A DNA stretch of 64,000 nucleotides from positions 496,001 through 560,000 of the forward strand of contig KV748223.1 of NCBI GenBank assembly GCA_001692895.1. The letters run 5' to 3'. This stretch comes from Cenococcum geophilum 1.58 (Eukaryota; Ascomycota; Dothideomycetes; Gloniales; Gloniaceae). Each line of letters starts with the position of its first letter. Position 1 is the stretch's first letter. The notes below the pieces were generated by a model that did no database searches, had not been told where the DNA came from, and worked only from the letters and a program-made list of their open reading frames with translations. Positions 1-11,031 of the stretch are shown here, in pieces. A program made the translations under genes and the position numbers.

Positions 1-548
1 TACATTATTAACCTAGTATATAGTGTAGAGACGTTATACCTCCTTTATTACCTTATAAATAGCCTCGGCTTATTATATAATAGAGGAAAATAGTAAAGAA
101 TTATTAGTTATTTAAGGGTAGGCGCTAAAGACTAGCAATATAGGTATAAGTCTATCTAGGCTAGCGGAATTATTAATAGCTTTAACAGCCATTTGCAAGG
201 TAAGTTCTTCGCTAGCGTTCTTTAGTTTTAAAGAAATAATCTTATATACGCGGCGTAATAGCGTATAATATTGCTTTACTTTTTTAATGCTATTATATAC
301 TTTAACGGGGACTTTCTTAACCTTAATTGCTATTGCCTTTGTCTATTATTAGAACTCTATAAATAAGAAGTTCTTTTCTATATTATAGACGATTTAATTA
401 GGGGGTCTTAAATAGATATTAATCTAGTATAATTAAAGGGTATCCTATACGTTTCTAGTTAATATATCTTTTAAGAAACGCGCGGCTTAGAAGGAGGTTA
501 AGAAGTTAATAACTTAGAGTACTAGCTTACCGCTAAGATATATAACGT
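1..548 (-). mobile_element. Copia-type element copy A, integrase part (inverted piece)
   Basis: The reverse complement of this stretch matches 41,398-41,926 closely, with almost only C/T and G/A differences. It encodes the middle and end of a Copia-type integrase core, broken by many TAA/TAG codons. The match stops sharply at 548, at the same internal point where the plus-strand part of the element ends at 13,905, so the two pieces look like halves of one copy. The left edge runs out of the window. Confidence 0.75.
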
Positions 549-830
549 AAACAATCAGATGGCAAGTGCGCATCAGGAAATGGAGGCTCCCCGTTTGGGT
601 AATCCGCGCCTCGCTTACGACTTTCGCGCTACACCCCAACCGGAAATCTTCCTCGACGACCACCATAAAAGGCCCTCCTTTCGCCGTCTTTTATCCTCCA
701 TCCTTCTTACCTTTTTCTCTCTACTCTATCCATTTTCCCCCTCGCTCTTCTTCTGCCCGTCCCAGCCGCCCCCTCCTAGCCGCCCCCTCTATTGCGCCCT
801 AATCATCTATTATAAGGCTTTTTTTTAAAA
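549..830. other. Unmutated single-copy segment inside the AT-rich block
   Basis: This is an island of about 280 bp with normal base composition and many CpA and TpG steps, unlike the sequence on both sides. It is C/T-rich towards its end. Short open frames exist on the plus strand but resemble no protein I know. I infer that it is the displaced flank of the gene island that now begins at 13,906 (see the inversion finding). Confidence 0.6.
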
Positions 831-2235
831 ACTTTACCGCAGTATATACACTGTCCCTAACTTTACTTCTATTAATCTACTCCTCCCTATTATCTTACTT
901 CTATATATACTGTGCCATCTACTTCTAGGTATCCTAAGCCGCTATTAAAGAAGCCGCTTTTAGACTTATCCCTATAAGCAGTTTATAGACACCTCTCCTT
1001 CTCTTTTATACACTTTCCCTATCCTTCTCTTATTAACTTTTACTCTTTCCTCTTAGGCGAGTTACGGCTATAGTTAAAGTGGCAATACCTCCTACTAGTC
1101 GCATAGTTAATGCTAGCCTATATATTTAGGAACTTATTCTTTACCTTAGGGTTACTAATAGTATTTACTACGTACTACCTAATATATATTTTGGTTAAAG
1201 AATATATAGCGCTTATGCTATTATCTTAGCTCTAATTACCTTATATTATACTCTCTAACTTTAGCCCTTTAGTAGAATACGCTAGCTAATTTATACTCCG
1301 TTATCCGTGTCCCGCTAAGGCTAGATCCCTTAATAATAATATAGTAAGTTACTAGTATAAGGTATTAATTTTATTCTTATAACCTTTATATTACTATTAT
1401 AGCCCTTATAAGATGCTCTGCCTTATATAAAGTGTTTAGCGTAGTTATAATGTTATAATATAACTAGTAGGGAGCTAGTGCCTAGAAGTTAGCTAATAAT
1501 AGCTTAGTAATAGTATTAGGCGCGTTATAAAACGTAAATAAAGCCCTCTAAGCTAATTATTTAACTAGTATAGGGTAATACTGGCAAGAATTAGTTATTA
1601 ATATATTATCTAATATAGCCTCGTCCTATATAAGGGGTTAGCTAATAATTAAAGAATTAGCTAATAATTAGCGGTTTTATTTAAAGTAATATAAATCCTT
1701 AATTAGCTAAAAGATACGGATAGTAGGTTATAATATAGATAGGTATACTAAGATATAGAGAATAGTCTAAAGGGTTTCTTATAATATTTACTAGCTAATT
1801 ACTTAAAGAGCTATATATACTCTTATTATAATAAAGCCTTCACGGCGCCTATAAGTATAATATATAATTATTTTAGAGATATTAAGGGCGATAGGACTTT
1901 AAGCTAGTCCCTACTCCCCCTAATATAGGCAGCTTACTTATACTACCCCTTATAACTAAGCTTATGCGCTAAAATATAGTATTTATATAGGTTCCTTATA
2001 ATCTTACCTTAGGCGGCGTTGTTGGCAGCGGTATATAAAGTAGCACTCCTTAGCTTAAAGAGGTAGCTATATATTTTAATATTTAGACTAGCTCCTATTC
2101 TTATAACTAAAAAAGCTAGTAGATTTTAGTACTAAAATAGCCTCCTCTTTTAGTACTCTTTTACTTACCCCTTTACTTTCTTCTATAAAATATATTCCTT
2201 ATATTCTTCTAATACTTAAGCCTAAGATAAAATCT
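831..2235. other. RIP-degraded sequence without recognisable gene
   Basis: AT-rich, TpA-rich sequence with stops in all frames. I could not assign it to an element. Confidence 0.5.
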
Positions 2236-2275
2236 AAGGCTAAGCTTAAGGCTAAGCTTAAGGCGAAGCCTAAAA
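2236..2275. repeat. 12-bp tandem repeat
   Basis: About three copies of a unit close to AAGGCTAAGCTT. Read on the plus strand it encodes a Lys/Ala/Leu-rich run. It lies just before a patch with little RIP at about 2,300-2,560. Confidence 0.5.
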
Positions 2276-2589
2276 TAATAGAGCTTAACCTTAGTAAAGC
2301 TGGCTCCCCCTATTACGGAACCCCACCATAGGGGCCTCCATAGGAGAGCCCTGTGCTTTCGCGTATACCTCGCGTATAGCTTATGTCAGCTACGCGTAGG
2401 TATATCACCTCCTTACGCCCTTAACCCTTACGATTAATCACGCAACGTCTTGTAGACTCCTCGAATATATACGCTTATAGCCACTGCCCCCATCCCATAA
2501 CATTACGTTGCGACTTTTTACCACTAACGCTTAGCCTATAACCAATTCTACGTCTCTATAATACTGCAGGCGCTACTAAAAGCAGCATG

Positions 2590-4635
2590 TCTATAAATTA
2601 CCTCACTTTATACTTCTAAGGAACCTATAATAGTAAGATAATATTCCTTACTAGCTACTATATTAAACCTAAAGAATAACTTAATACCTATACTTAACCT
2701 ACAACGTCAATTAATCCTAGGAGAATTTAATTTATTAGCCCTAGCCTTAACCCCTAAGGAAACGAACACTAATAATATCTTATCTTTTATTAACTATATA
2801 ACTATAGACAAGTAAATAAAAGGGCTACTACTTATTAAAATCGAAATATAAGACACTAAGATGTTTGTAAAAATGGTAGTATAAGACCCTAATAAATACT
2901 ACTGCCTTTTATAGAACTACTACCTAAAGCTTATATAAGCTGAGATGCGTACTACTTAAGATTGTAATATTATCTAAGACTTATAAGCTTATAAGGCGCT
3001 CGCTAATAACATATATTAAAAAACTAAAGATAACCTCCGCGTATCTAAACGCGACATCTAACAGTTAAAAAAGGCTAAGATTATACTAATTGCTACAGTT
3101 ACTAAAAAAGAAGGTATAATTAAATACCTATAATTTTAGCTTAATGAGTATATTTATAATAACGCTAGATATTTCTCTACTATATATAACGCTATCTAAG
3201 TCTCTATACCCCCGGCAACTTTACTTACTTAACACTTAATAGAGGACTAGCGCTAAGTAGCTTTATCTAATAGGAACCTCTACTAAAGCAGTAATAATAA
3301 AAGCCATAATAATTAGACCTAAACTATTACTATAGGGTTTAATATACGCTACCTTAATCCCCTAGTTTTCTAAGGAGACCGTAAGGAATATAGCTACTAG
3401 AAGATATAAATCCGCAAGAAACTAATTTAAAGCGCCTGCCTTTTTCCTACAGAAGATACTAAGATCGGCTATATTATTAGGCGAATAAAAGGTATACTAT
3501 TTAATAAACTCTTTACCTAATAGGAGACTAGTAGCCCCTAAAAGTGGCAGTTCTACTAAGAAGTCCTTAATAATCTTAACCTAATATACCGCGACTATAA
3601 CCTACTGGCCACCAACTAAGCTAAACTACGTGCCCTAAAGATGAGCCCTATTGAATTATTTAACGAATTCTATATTAAATTTTAGGAATATACTAAAGCC
3701 CTTACCTAAGATAATACTAAAGACTAAAAAGACCTTAAAAAAGTTACTTATCGCCTTAGTTACGCAGCCACTAGCTATAACTATAACAACGTTTATAATA
3801 TGGTAGCAGCTCTATAGAAAATTAAATAATAACTAAATTAAATTGCTACTACTAACCCTTACCTAAAGATATCTTTATAAAAGCCCTTTAGGCCTACTAA
3901 ACCTATATATACTAAGCTACTAACACCTACTACCTTAAGTACTACGGGAGCTAATATTAACCTCTCTATACTAATTTTTCCGTAAAAACTCCTAAACGGA
4001 GAGCGTAAGCTACTTTAGAAACTAGAATGCTACTATAGATACTATTAAGAAGGCTATTATTACGATAACCTAAACTGCCTAATAGCTAGGTTTAGTAGCT
4101 GCCGTTTAATACCTAACCTAATATAATAAATACTAAATACGTTACTATACGCCACTACTATATAAGATAAAGATATAGTAATAGTAGTAAAATCGGATAT
4201 AGAAGCGGAAAACGCTAAGTCTCTACCCTAAGTTATAGGTTAGGACGCCCTAATAATAGAGGGATCTATATATCGGCCTACTTAATAGATAACTTAGTAA
4301 AGATAAACAGATAAAAATAGATAGTTTTACCTATAATAGGAACTACTGCTAAAAAATAATATAAAAGCCGTTCTATAATTAACTGCGGAGCTATTAATAA
4401 ATTTATAGATACCTAATTTATGCGCACTTATAGCCTATTTACCTTACCCCTTACTAAAGCCCGCGCTATATAACTCGCTAACAGTAGTTTTACCGCATAG
4501 AAGATTACCTATATAGTATAACTTTACTTAAATATAAATAGGCACTAAGAAGAGCTCTAGGCCTATATTATACCACTTACTAACTACTTTATTATCCTTA
4601 GAATAAGCTAGCTTAAATAATAATAATAATTCATT
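2590..4635 (+). mobile_element. Ty3/gypsy-type retrotransposon relic, gag and protease
   Basis: The plus-strand reading is broken by many in-frame stops but keeps the order gag (a helical stretch near 3,640-3,830), a Cys/His knuckle relic near 4,020-4,080 with several Cys or His codons changed to Tyr, and an aspartic protease near 4,380-4,615, recognisable by NCGA, NKFID and an IILRIS stretch. This is the gag-PR order of Ty3/gypsy elements. It stops at a TAA-repeat near 4,620-4,635, where the minus-strand LINE begins. The RT of what may be the same element resumes on the same strand at about 10,150. The assignment is by motif, not alignment. Confidence 0.65.
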
Positions 4636-4639
4636 GCTT

Positions 4640-7600
4640 AACGTCCGATTCGGATCCCCATTAGGCCCACGCGGACTACTCCTTATTTACATATAAGGAG
4701 AAAACTCAACTTAAGAAAGACTTAACTTGAGAAAACCCTGTGATTTATCTCCCCGCCTTTTGGGACTTGCCTACGAGTTACCTGTGGTGCTCCTACTACC
4801 TTACTTTTTGACCTCCTTAGGAACCACTGCTGCCGTAACAAGCCTACGGACGCGCTAGTATTGTATACTTTACTCTACTACTATAGAGTTATTAGGGGGT
4901 GCCCGTTGCTCGCCCCCCCGCCCTCTATTATTATTTCCTTTGCAACCCGGAACTGGTTTAGTATATTTTAGCTAATAAGCTACTAGGTAACCGCCTTAAG
5001 GCCTTTTTATATTAAGAGTAGTATCTTATAGTTCTCTATGCTAGCTACTAAGAGTATTACTTCTTAGTTAGTGCGTAAGGGGCATAATAGTATTACATAT
5101 TTTAGTGTCTGTCTTAGTTAGCTATATTCACATCTTAGGTTACCTACTAGAATACCCACCTAGTAGAGCTAGTCTTTTAGTCCTATTATTCCTATTCTTA
5201 AGAGTATTACTATTATATTTTCTGCCTTTGTTAGGCCTTCTTAGAGCCCTAGGGTGTTTACCCCCCATAGCGTTAACTATGCTATAGCTTGGGTTCCTTT
5301 TGCCTCAGTTAGCCTCTATACCTTTAACTCCTATACGCCTCTCTAGCGTTGGTTCAGCCAGTATTATATTACGGTAGATGGTTTCCTAGCGTTCTTTTAT
5401 ACTCTACTTTAGCTTCTTTCTCTCTCTTATTATTATTCTTGCTGGCCTCTTACACGTTTCCCTTTCTCCTTTATATGGGCCTGGGCCCTAAAGTAGCACT
5501 ATTTTTCTTCTACTTTCTTTACCTATTTCTCTAATATATCTTCCCTACTTTAGGGTTGTTGGTTTATTCTCCTATAAGGCGCCCTAGGGTCCCTCTATAG
5601 TTTATTTAGGCGTGTCTTAATATACTTTATAATATTAGAGTTGCGTTCTTTTTACGCCCTTTATATTGCAGCGACTTTAATATATAGTTGTAGGGGGGGA
5701 ATATTAGCTTCCTTCTTAAGCAGAGCTGTGGCCGTTCGCTTATATCCGCCTATTATACTCTAGAGGCAAGCTGTTTAAACCTTTTAGAGTGGTTTAAGGA
5801 GCGATTTAGGGGGGCCTTTCTTAGATTCTCTAATGGCCTAGATACTAGACCTATACGTTATAGTTAGCCGGACAACTACTGTATATAGTAGGCGTGACCT
5901 CTAGAAGTATAGACCCTATATAAAATTAACGATCCTAAATAATATAATATACTATACTTGGCCCTTACGGGCCGCTTACGCTATATATGCGCTCTACTAG
6001 AGCTTACTATCTACCTATACTTTTAATACTTTTAGGCCCTAAACTAGTTAACCCCTAAAGCCTTAGATACGAATTATATGCTAGAGATTTGTAGATTAGT
6101 TGCGTTTTCTTATAAAATAGATTAGCTGGTATTTTTCTGGTAAGAATTGGACTCTATATCGTCTTGCCCATTTTATATAGGTATTATATATTTTCTCTAG
6201 TGTTCTATAATTCTCTATAGCTATTAGTCCATATATAATTAGGTTTATGTTATTAATAAAGCCTATCCCCTAAGTTGCCCCTTCCTTAAAGGAGTTAAGC
6301 AGGTTGCTTATAAAGAAAAGGAAAAGTATAGGCAAGAGGGGTAATTTTTATAGTATTCCTGTTACAACTGCGATAGGGGGGCTTTAGTATCCGCTAAAGA
6401 CCAGTAATGTTTCTTTTTAACCTATAAACCCTTAAATAAATTATATAATCTATTCTAGGAAGCCTTTTACCCTAAGGATATATAGGAGACGCTTATAGGG
6501 TATATTATTATAGGCGCCACTAATATCTAGGCTAAGCATTAATACTATAAAGTCCCTTCGCATTGCCTATATAGATTTAATGGTGGTAGCGAGTAATATA
6601 AGTGCTGATAGTGTTAAGCGGTTCTTTCTTACCCCTATTTGGCTTTATAGTAGTAAAGCGTGTTCCTTAGCCGTATCTACTATATAGTCCGCTATTACCC
6701 TTTCTAAGATCTTGCTAAGGGTATTCTCTAAGGCAATAGGGCGGTAGTTCCCTAAAAGTGAGTAGTTTGCTTTACCTTCTTTATATAGAATAAACGTTGT
6801 TATAGCTCTTCCCAGTTTTGGGTAGTAGCCTATTATAAAGTATACTCTAGCTACATCCGTAAGCTAAGGTACTATTAGTGGTTTATAGGTCTTTAGGGCT
6901 TTATTTAGGATCCTATCTAGTCCTAGTACTATATTATTTAAAAGGCGGCTAATAGTTCTAGCCATTTCTTTGGTTGTTATATTGCTGTTAACCCTTAGGC
7001 AAGTTACTGGTGCTTTACCCATAATATTACTAAGGTCTACTAAAGCTAGTTAAGGGAAAAATCTTTCTATAAGGATCTTTGCCTTCTTATTATTATCGCT
7101 TATAGCTAGTAATTTACTTAGTCTTTATAGGGGCGGAAGGTATAGGTCTTCTACTAGACGTCCCGCCTTTCTCTTTACCTATTTTGCTATTCTCCAAAGA
7201 CCTTTATTATAGGGGAGGCTTAAGTTAGTAGTATGCTTATTTATAAACCGTCTCCAGCTATTCCTTACTTCTTTTTTTAGGGTATTCTTTAGCTAGTTTC
7301 TTGTGTCTTTGTATTGTCTCTTATCTTTAGGATTATAGCTGCTTATATATTTTCTTCTTGCTTATCATTAGCTGGCGATAAGAATTGCGCATTATATGGA
7401 CTATGCGTGTCGCGTATAGGGGCCCGGTTTTAAGACCGGGTAGTGCTCTTTTAGCCCATTTTTAATTGCTGCCTAAATCCTTTCTAGTCTTTGGTTGATT
7501 TCCTTAGGGGTAGCTAATAAGCCTCGCTTGTTTAGTATTAGGTGGATTTCTTCTAGGTCTTAAAGTTGTTATTTAACTATATTAAAAAAGCTGTCTGTTT

Positions 7601-8600
7601 TAAGCTTTCTTATTACATATCTTTTGCTATTTAGTTATGCCTTAATATCTAGATCTAGCTGTATTTAGATAGGGATATAGTCTAAGGCGAGTGCCTATTC
7701 TTCTTTAGGGTTGTACCTTTCGAGTCTCTAGTATAGGCCTTTATCTATAAATGTAAGGTTAATTATATTTTTAGCGGTGCCTTATTGCTATATAATTACT
7801 CCTAGGGGGGTAGTTAGCTTAAGACCCCAGGTGTCTATAGCTCTTAGTAGGCACTTTACCTATTATTTAGCAGCAATATGGATACCCCCCCACCGCAGGT
7901 AGTAGAGGTTTATATCTCCTAATAGGATAAACTCTGTGCCTTCGGTTTTTAGTAAGCTTATTACCGATATAATATTCTCTGTTTATAGGACCCCTTTAAC
8001 CCTAAGGTTATATACATTAATAATCTATACCGGTCCCCTATATATCTAGATTGTTATTACTATAATATCTAGATTAACTGCCTACTATAACTATAAGGAT
8101 AGGCTAATAGCCTTACTAATTATAAAGCATACGCGTATGGCTGCTTTTGGTTTATATAGGAGCTGAAATCCTTAGGGGCAGTATATTGATTATATATAGG
8201 CATTGTAATACGGCTCTTGTATAGCAAGGATATAGTATTTCTCTGGGTCTAGGCTGTCTAGTAAGGGTCTTGCGAGACAGTGGTTTGTATTGCCGCAGTT
8301 GTACTGTATAATGGATAGGTGGCGGACCCCCGGTAAGGGTCCTTTGCCTCTCCTTTATTCCTTACTTCTCCTGTTTCTACTTTCTCTAGGACATTTAGAA
8401 CTTCTGTCTCTTGTGTCTATACCCTAGTTACTACTTATTTTATATGGAGCTTTCTATTCCCGTATCTTGTGTTCCTACTAGCGCTTCTATATCTAAATCT
8501 GTTATTATCTCCGGTTCTTCCCCTGTTCTTACTGGTTGGCTATATGCCCTTTGAGAGTCGGCTGCGAATGTTATATTTGCCGCGTTGAGTCTAATTCTTG
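4640..8600 (-). mobile_element. Tad-like LINE retrotransposon relic (endonuclease and reverse transcriptase)
   Basis: On the minus strand an exonuclease-endonuclease-phosphatase motif (ILLGDINLYYLRWGG) lies near 7,860-7,925. RT motifs follow in the expected order: a YRPIAL box near 6,730-6,765, a degenerate TGI..LPLLPILF stretch near 6,310-6,370 and a GFINNIN active-site box near 6,240-6,270, in which the usual Asp pair has become Asn-Asn (G to A changes). Many stops interrupt the frame. The 3' end points to lower coordinates and may be the (TAA)n tract near 4,625. The sequence at 4,640-4,960 is less mutated and may be the 3' UTR. The ORF1 boundaries are not clear. Confidence 0.7.
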
Positions 8601-8978
8601 ATTGTCCTGGTCTTGAGCTTGCTGTAGCTATCCATGAGGGTCTTCCTACAGGGCGTCCTCTCCCTTGTGTCCCCTGTGACCCTTATATCCCTATACGATC
8701 TGGTGATATCGCGCGACATCGCTTCTGGCCTGTTAAGGCTTGGGATAGCTTAAATAATACAACCTTACTATTAACTAAGAAAAAAGAGAAGTAACCTTTA
8801 ACTCTAAATACTATAGAGAGACTTACCTAGGATATAGCCTAGCCGCCTCTATTTACTTACTAGGATATTAACCTAAGAAACCCCTTATTACCCTACCTAT
8901 AACTAACTACTACGGTTGTCGTCTCCCCCTAAAGATACGTTACCGGACGTTAAATACTAGATATATTACAACCTCTAA

Positions 8979-9306
8979 TACAACCTATCTATAGCCATCG
9001 CGCTATAGACAACCTCCACTATTACCTGTCTACAGCCGTCACGCTATAGACGACCTCCACCATTACCTGTCTACAGCCATCACGCTACAGACGACCTCCA
9101 CAACCTATCTACAGCCATCGCGCTGCGGACGACCTCTACCACAACCTATCTATAGCCATCGCGCTGCGGACGACCTCTACTACAACCTGTCTACAGCCAT
9201 CGCGCTATAGACGACCTCTACTACAACCAGTCTACAGCCATCACGCTATAGACAACCTCTATAACCTATCTACAGCTATCCGCTGCAGACGACCTCTACC
9301 ACAACC
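8979..9306. repeat. Minisatellite of about 41 bp, eight units
   Basis: Imperfect tandem units resemble ACAACCTATCTACAGCCATC followed by GCGCTATAGACGACCTCTAC. Differences between units are mainly transitions. The array follows the LINE on its 5' side. A short Thr/Pro-type triplet repeat (ACC/GCT) follows at about 9,300-9,335. Confidence 0.75.
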
Positions 9307-9335
9307 GCCACCACTACCACTACCGCTACCGCTAC

Positions 9336-9899
9336 AATATACTACACAACACCGCACTATAGGCGTACCGCAAATGCGTAGATAGGGTAGCTATAGCAGG
9401 GGGGAAGGGGGCCGGCCTATATTACTTTAGCACGTAAAATATAAGGTGTATAGGCGAATTGGTGTTTATACCCTATACAAAACAACCTCGTAAAAATTTT
9501 CCTATAGGAGTGGGTTTATATAACGAGGTTCGCCCTTATAAAATACCATTAATAGTCTACTTTTAGGGAGAGTAGCTATTAATTACTAATTCCCTACCTA
9601 TTTCTTTAGTAAGGAGGAGGAATAAGGTACAGAAAAAAAGTCGTATAGAAATAACTAGTAGTTGTCTTTAAGCTGGCAAACTATCTAGGGCCCTTTGTTT
9701 TTATATGCAAAAATATTACTAAATCTATCTTTTAGAGCGCTTTTTCTACTCTAGGAACGGTAGAATACGGTAGAAATAGATAAAAGAGCCAGGATTTCCT
9801 TAGTGCGATTTTAATATAAACTAAATATTAGTAAGTAAAATATTAGAATGAACAACACTAGCGGCTAGAGCTCCCCTAGCATTTTGAACCCGGGCTAAA
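9336..9899. other. AT-rich sequence, no gene seen
   Basis: RIP-like composition with no coding motif that I recognise. Confidence 0.4.
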
Positions 9900-10045
9900 G
9901 TGTTTACTTAGCTACTAGTACATATTAAGCTGCCTAGAAAGGATTCATATATATAGAACTATAGCGCTATAGCCTAGAGGCTGCATACGCAGTATTGTAC
10001 GTAGTATAATACAATCGGACATAAAAAATAAAAAATAAAAACTAC
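9900..10045 (+). repeat. Dispersed repeat ending in an A-rich tail (inverted partner at 46,380-46,525)
   Basis: About 115 bp here match the reverse complement of about 46,412-46,525, including a GTACGTAGTATAATA end. In both places the match is followed on the 3' side by an A-rich run (10,023-10,042 here). A short body with an A-rich tail suggests a SINE or a LINE 3' end. It lies between the LINE and the gypsy RT. Confidence 0.5.
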
Positions 10046-10149
10046 TACGTAAGTACCGCAGCCTTTTACTATATAGCACATAAAAAAGGCTGGACTATTA
10101 CTATAGCTTCCTAATTATAACTATATAAGCTTAATAAAGAATAAGACTA

Positions 10150-11030
10150 CGTCCTCTATAGTAATAGGATAGATATAGTTAACCTTCTAGAAGATAACAC
10201 CCCTATAAAACTCCACGGACTTTTACCTTTAGACTTTAAAAAGTTTATAAAACTTAAAAAAGGACTTACTAGCAAAGAACTCCGCAAGCTCCTCCCTAAG
10301 AGGTACTATAACTTTATTAATATATACTTATAAAAGAGCGTAGATATACTCCCCCTATATTAACCTAATAACTATACTATTAATATTAAATAAGGAAAAA
10401 TGCTACCTTATAAAAAACCCTATCTAATATCTAAAGATAAACTTCTAGTTATTAAAAAGTATATTAATAAACACCTTAATAAAGGATTTATTCGTCCTAG
10501 TATATCCCTAGCAGCCGCCCCTATTCTTCTTACTAAAAAGCTAAAAGGAGGTATTTAATTTTATATTAACTATAGAGGACTTAATGCTATTATAATTAAG
10601 AACTAATACCTTATACCACTTATACGTAAGACTTTTAAGCAGCTTAATTAAGCTAAAATCTATACTAAGCTTAATATTATCGCCGCCTTTAACTATTTCT
10701 AAATATAGGAAGGTAATAAATGGAAAACCGCATTCGTATTATGCTTCGGCTAATTTAAATATACCATTATACCCTTTAGCGTATATAACGGCCCAGGCAC
10801 CTTTTAAAGCTATATTAATAACGCCTTATAGGACTACCTTAATAATTTCTGCTTTATATACCTAGATAATATACTTATCTATAATAATAACCCTTTTAAG
10901 TATACTAAGCACGTTTAAAAAGTCCTAGAGCGCCTTAGGGATATAGGACTTTATATTAATTTAAAGAAGTATAAATTCTTAGTTATAGAAGTAAAATACC
11001 TTAAACTAATTATTATTACTGTTAAGAATA
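10150..11030 (+). mobile_element. Ty3/gypsy-type reverse transcriptase relic
   Basis: Plus-strand translation gives a near-continuous gypsy RT: GKMLPYKKPYLIS (about 10,397), GFIRPSISLAAAPI (about 10,489), the YINYRGLNAI box (about 10,563), KWKTAF (about 10,720) and YLDNILIY, the degenerate YLDDILIYS catalytic box (about 10,858), then a GLYINLKKYKF stretch. Stops stand where Gln, Trp or Arg are expected. The reading ends abruptly near 11,030 where the Copia-type copy A starts. The order gag-PR (2,590-4,635) then RT (here) on one strand suggests one gypsy copy split by the LINE. Confidence 0.85.
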
Positions 11031-11031
11031 T

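Noticed and set aside
559-828. Open frame of 89 codons on the plus strand
   Set aside because: The translation is low-complexity Ser/Pro/Leu/Phe from a C/T-rich run and has no family character; the segment reads better as promoter-type flank.
5105-5534. Two Leu-rich, membrane-like open frames
   Set aside because: They are the antisense of the minus-strand LINE; RIP removes stops on one side and gives Leu/Tyr/Phe-rich translations.
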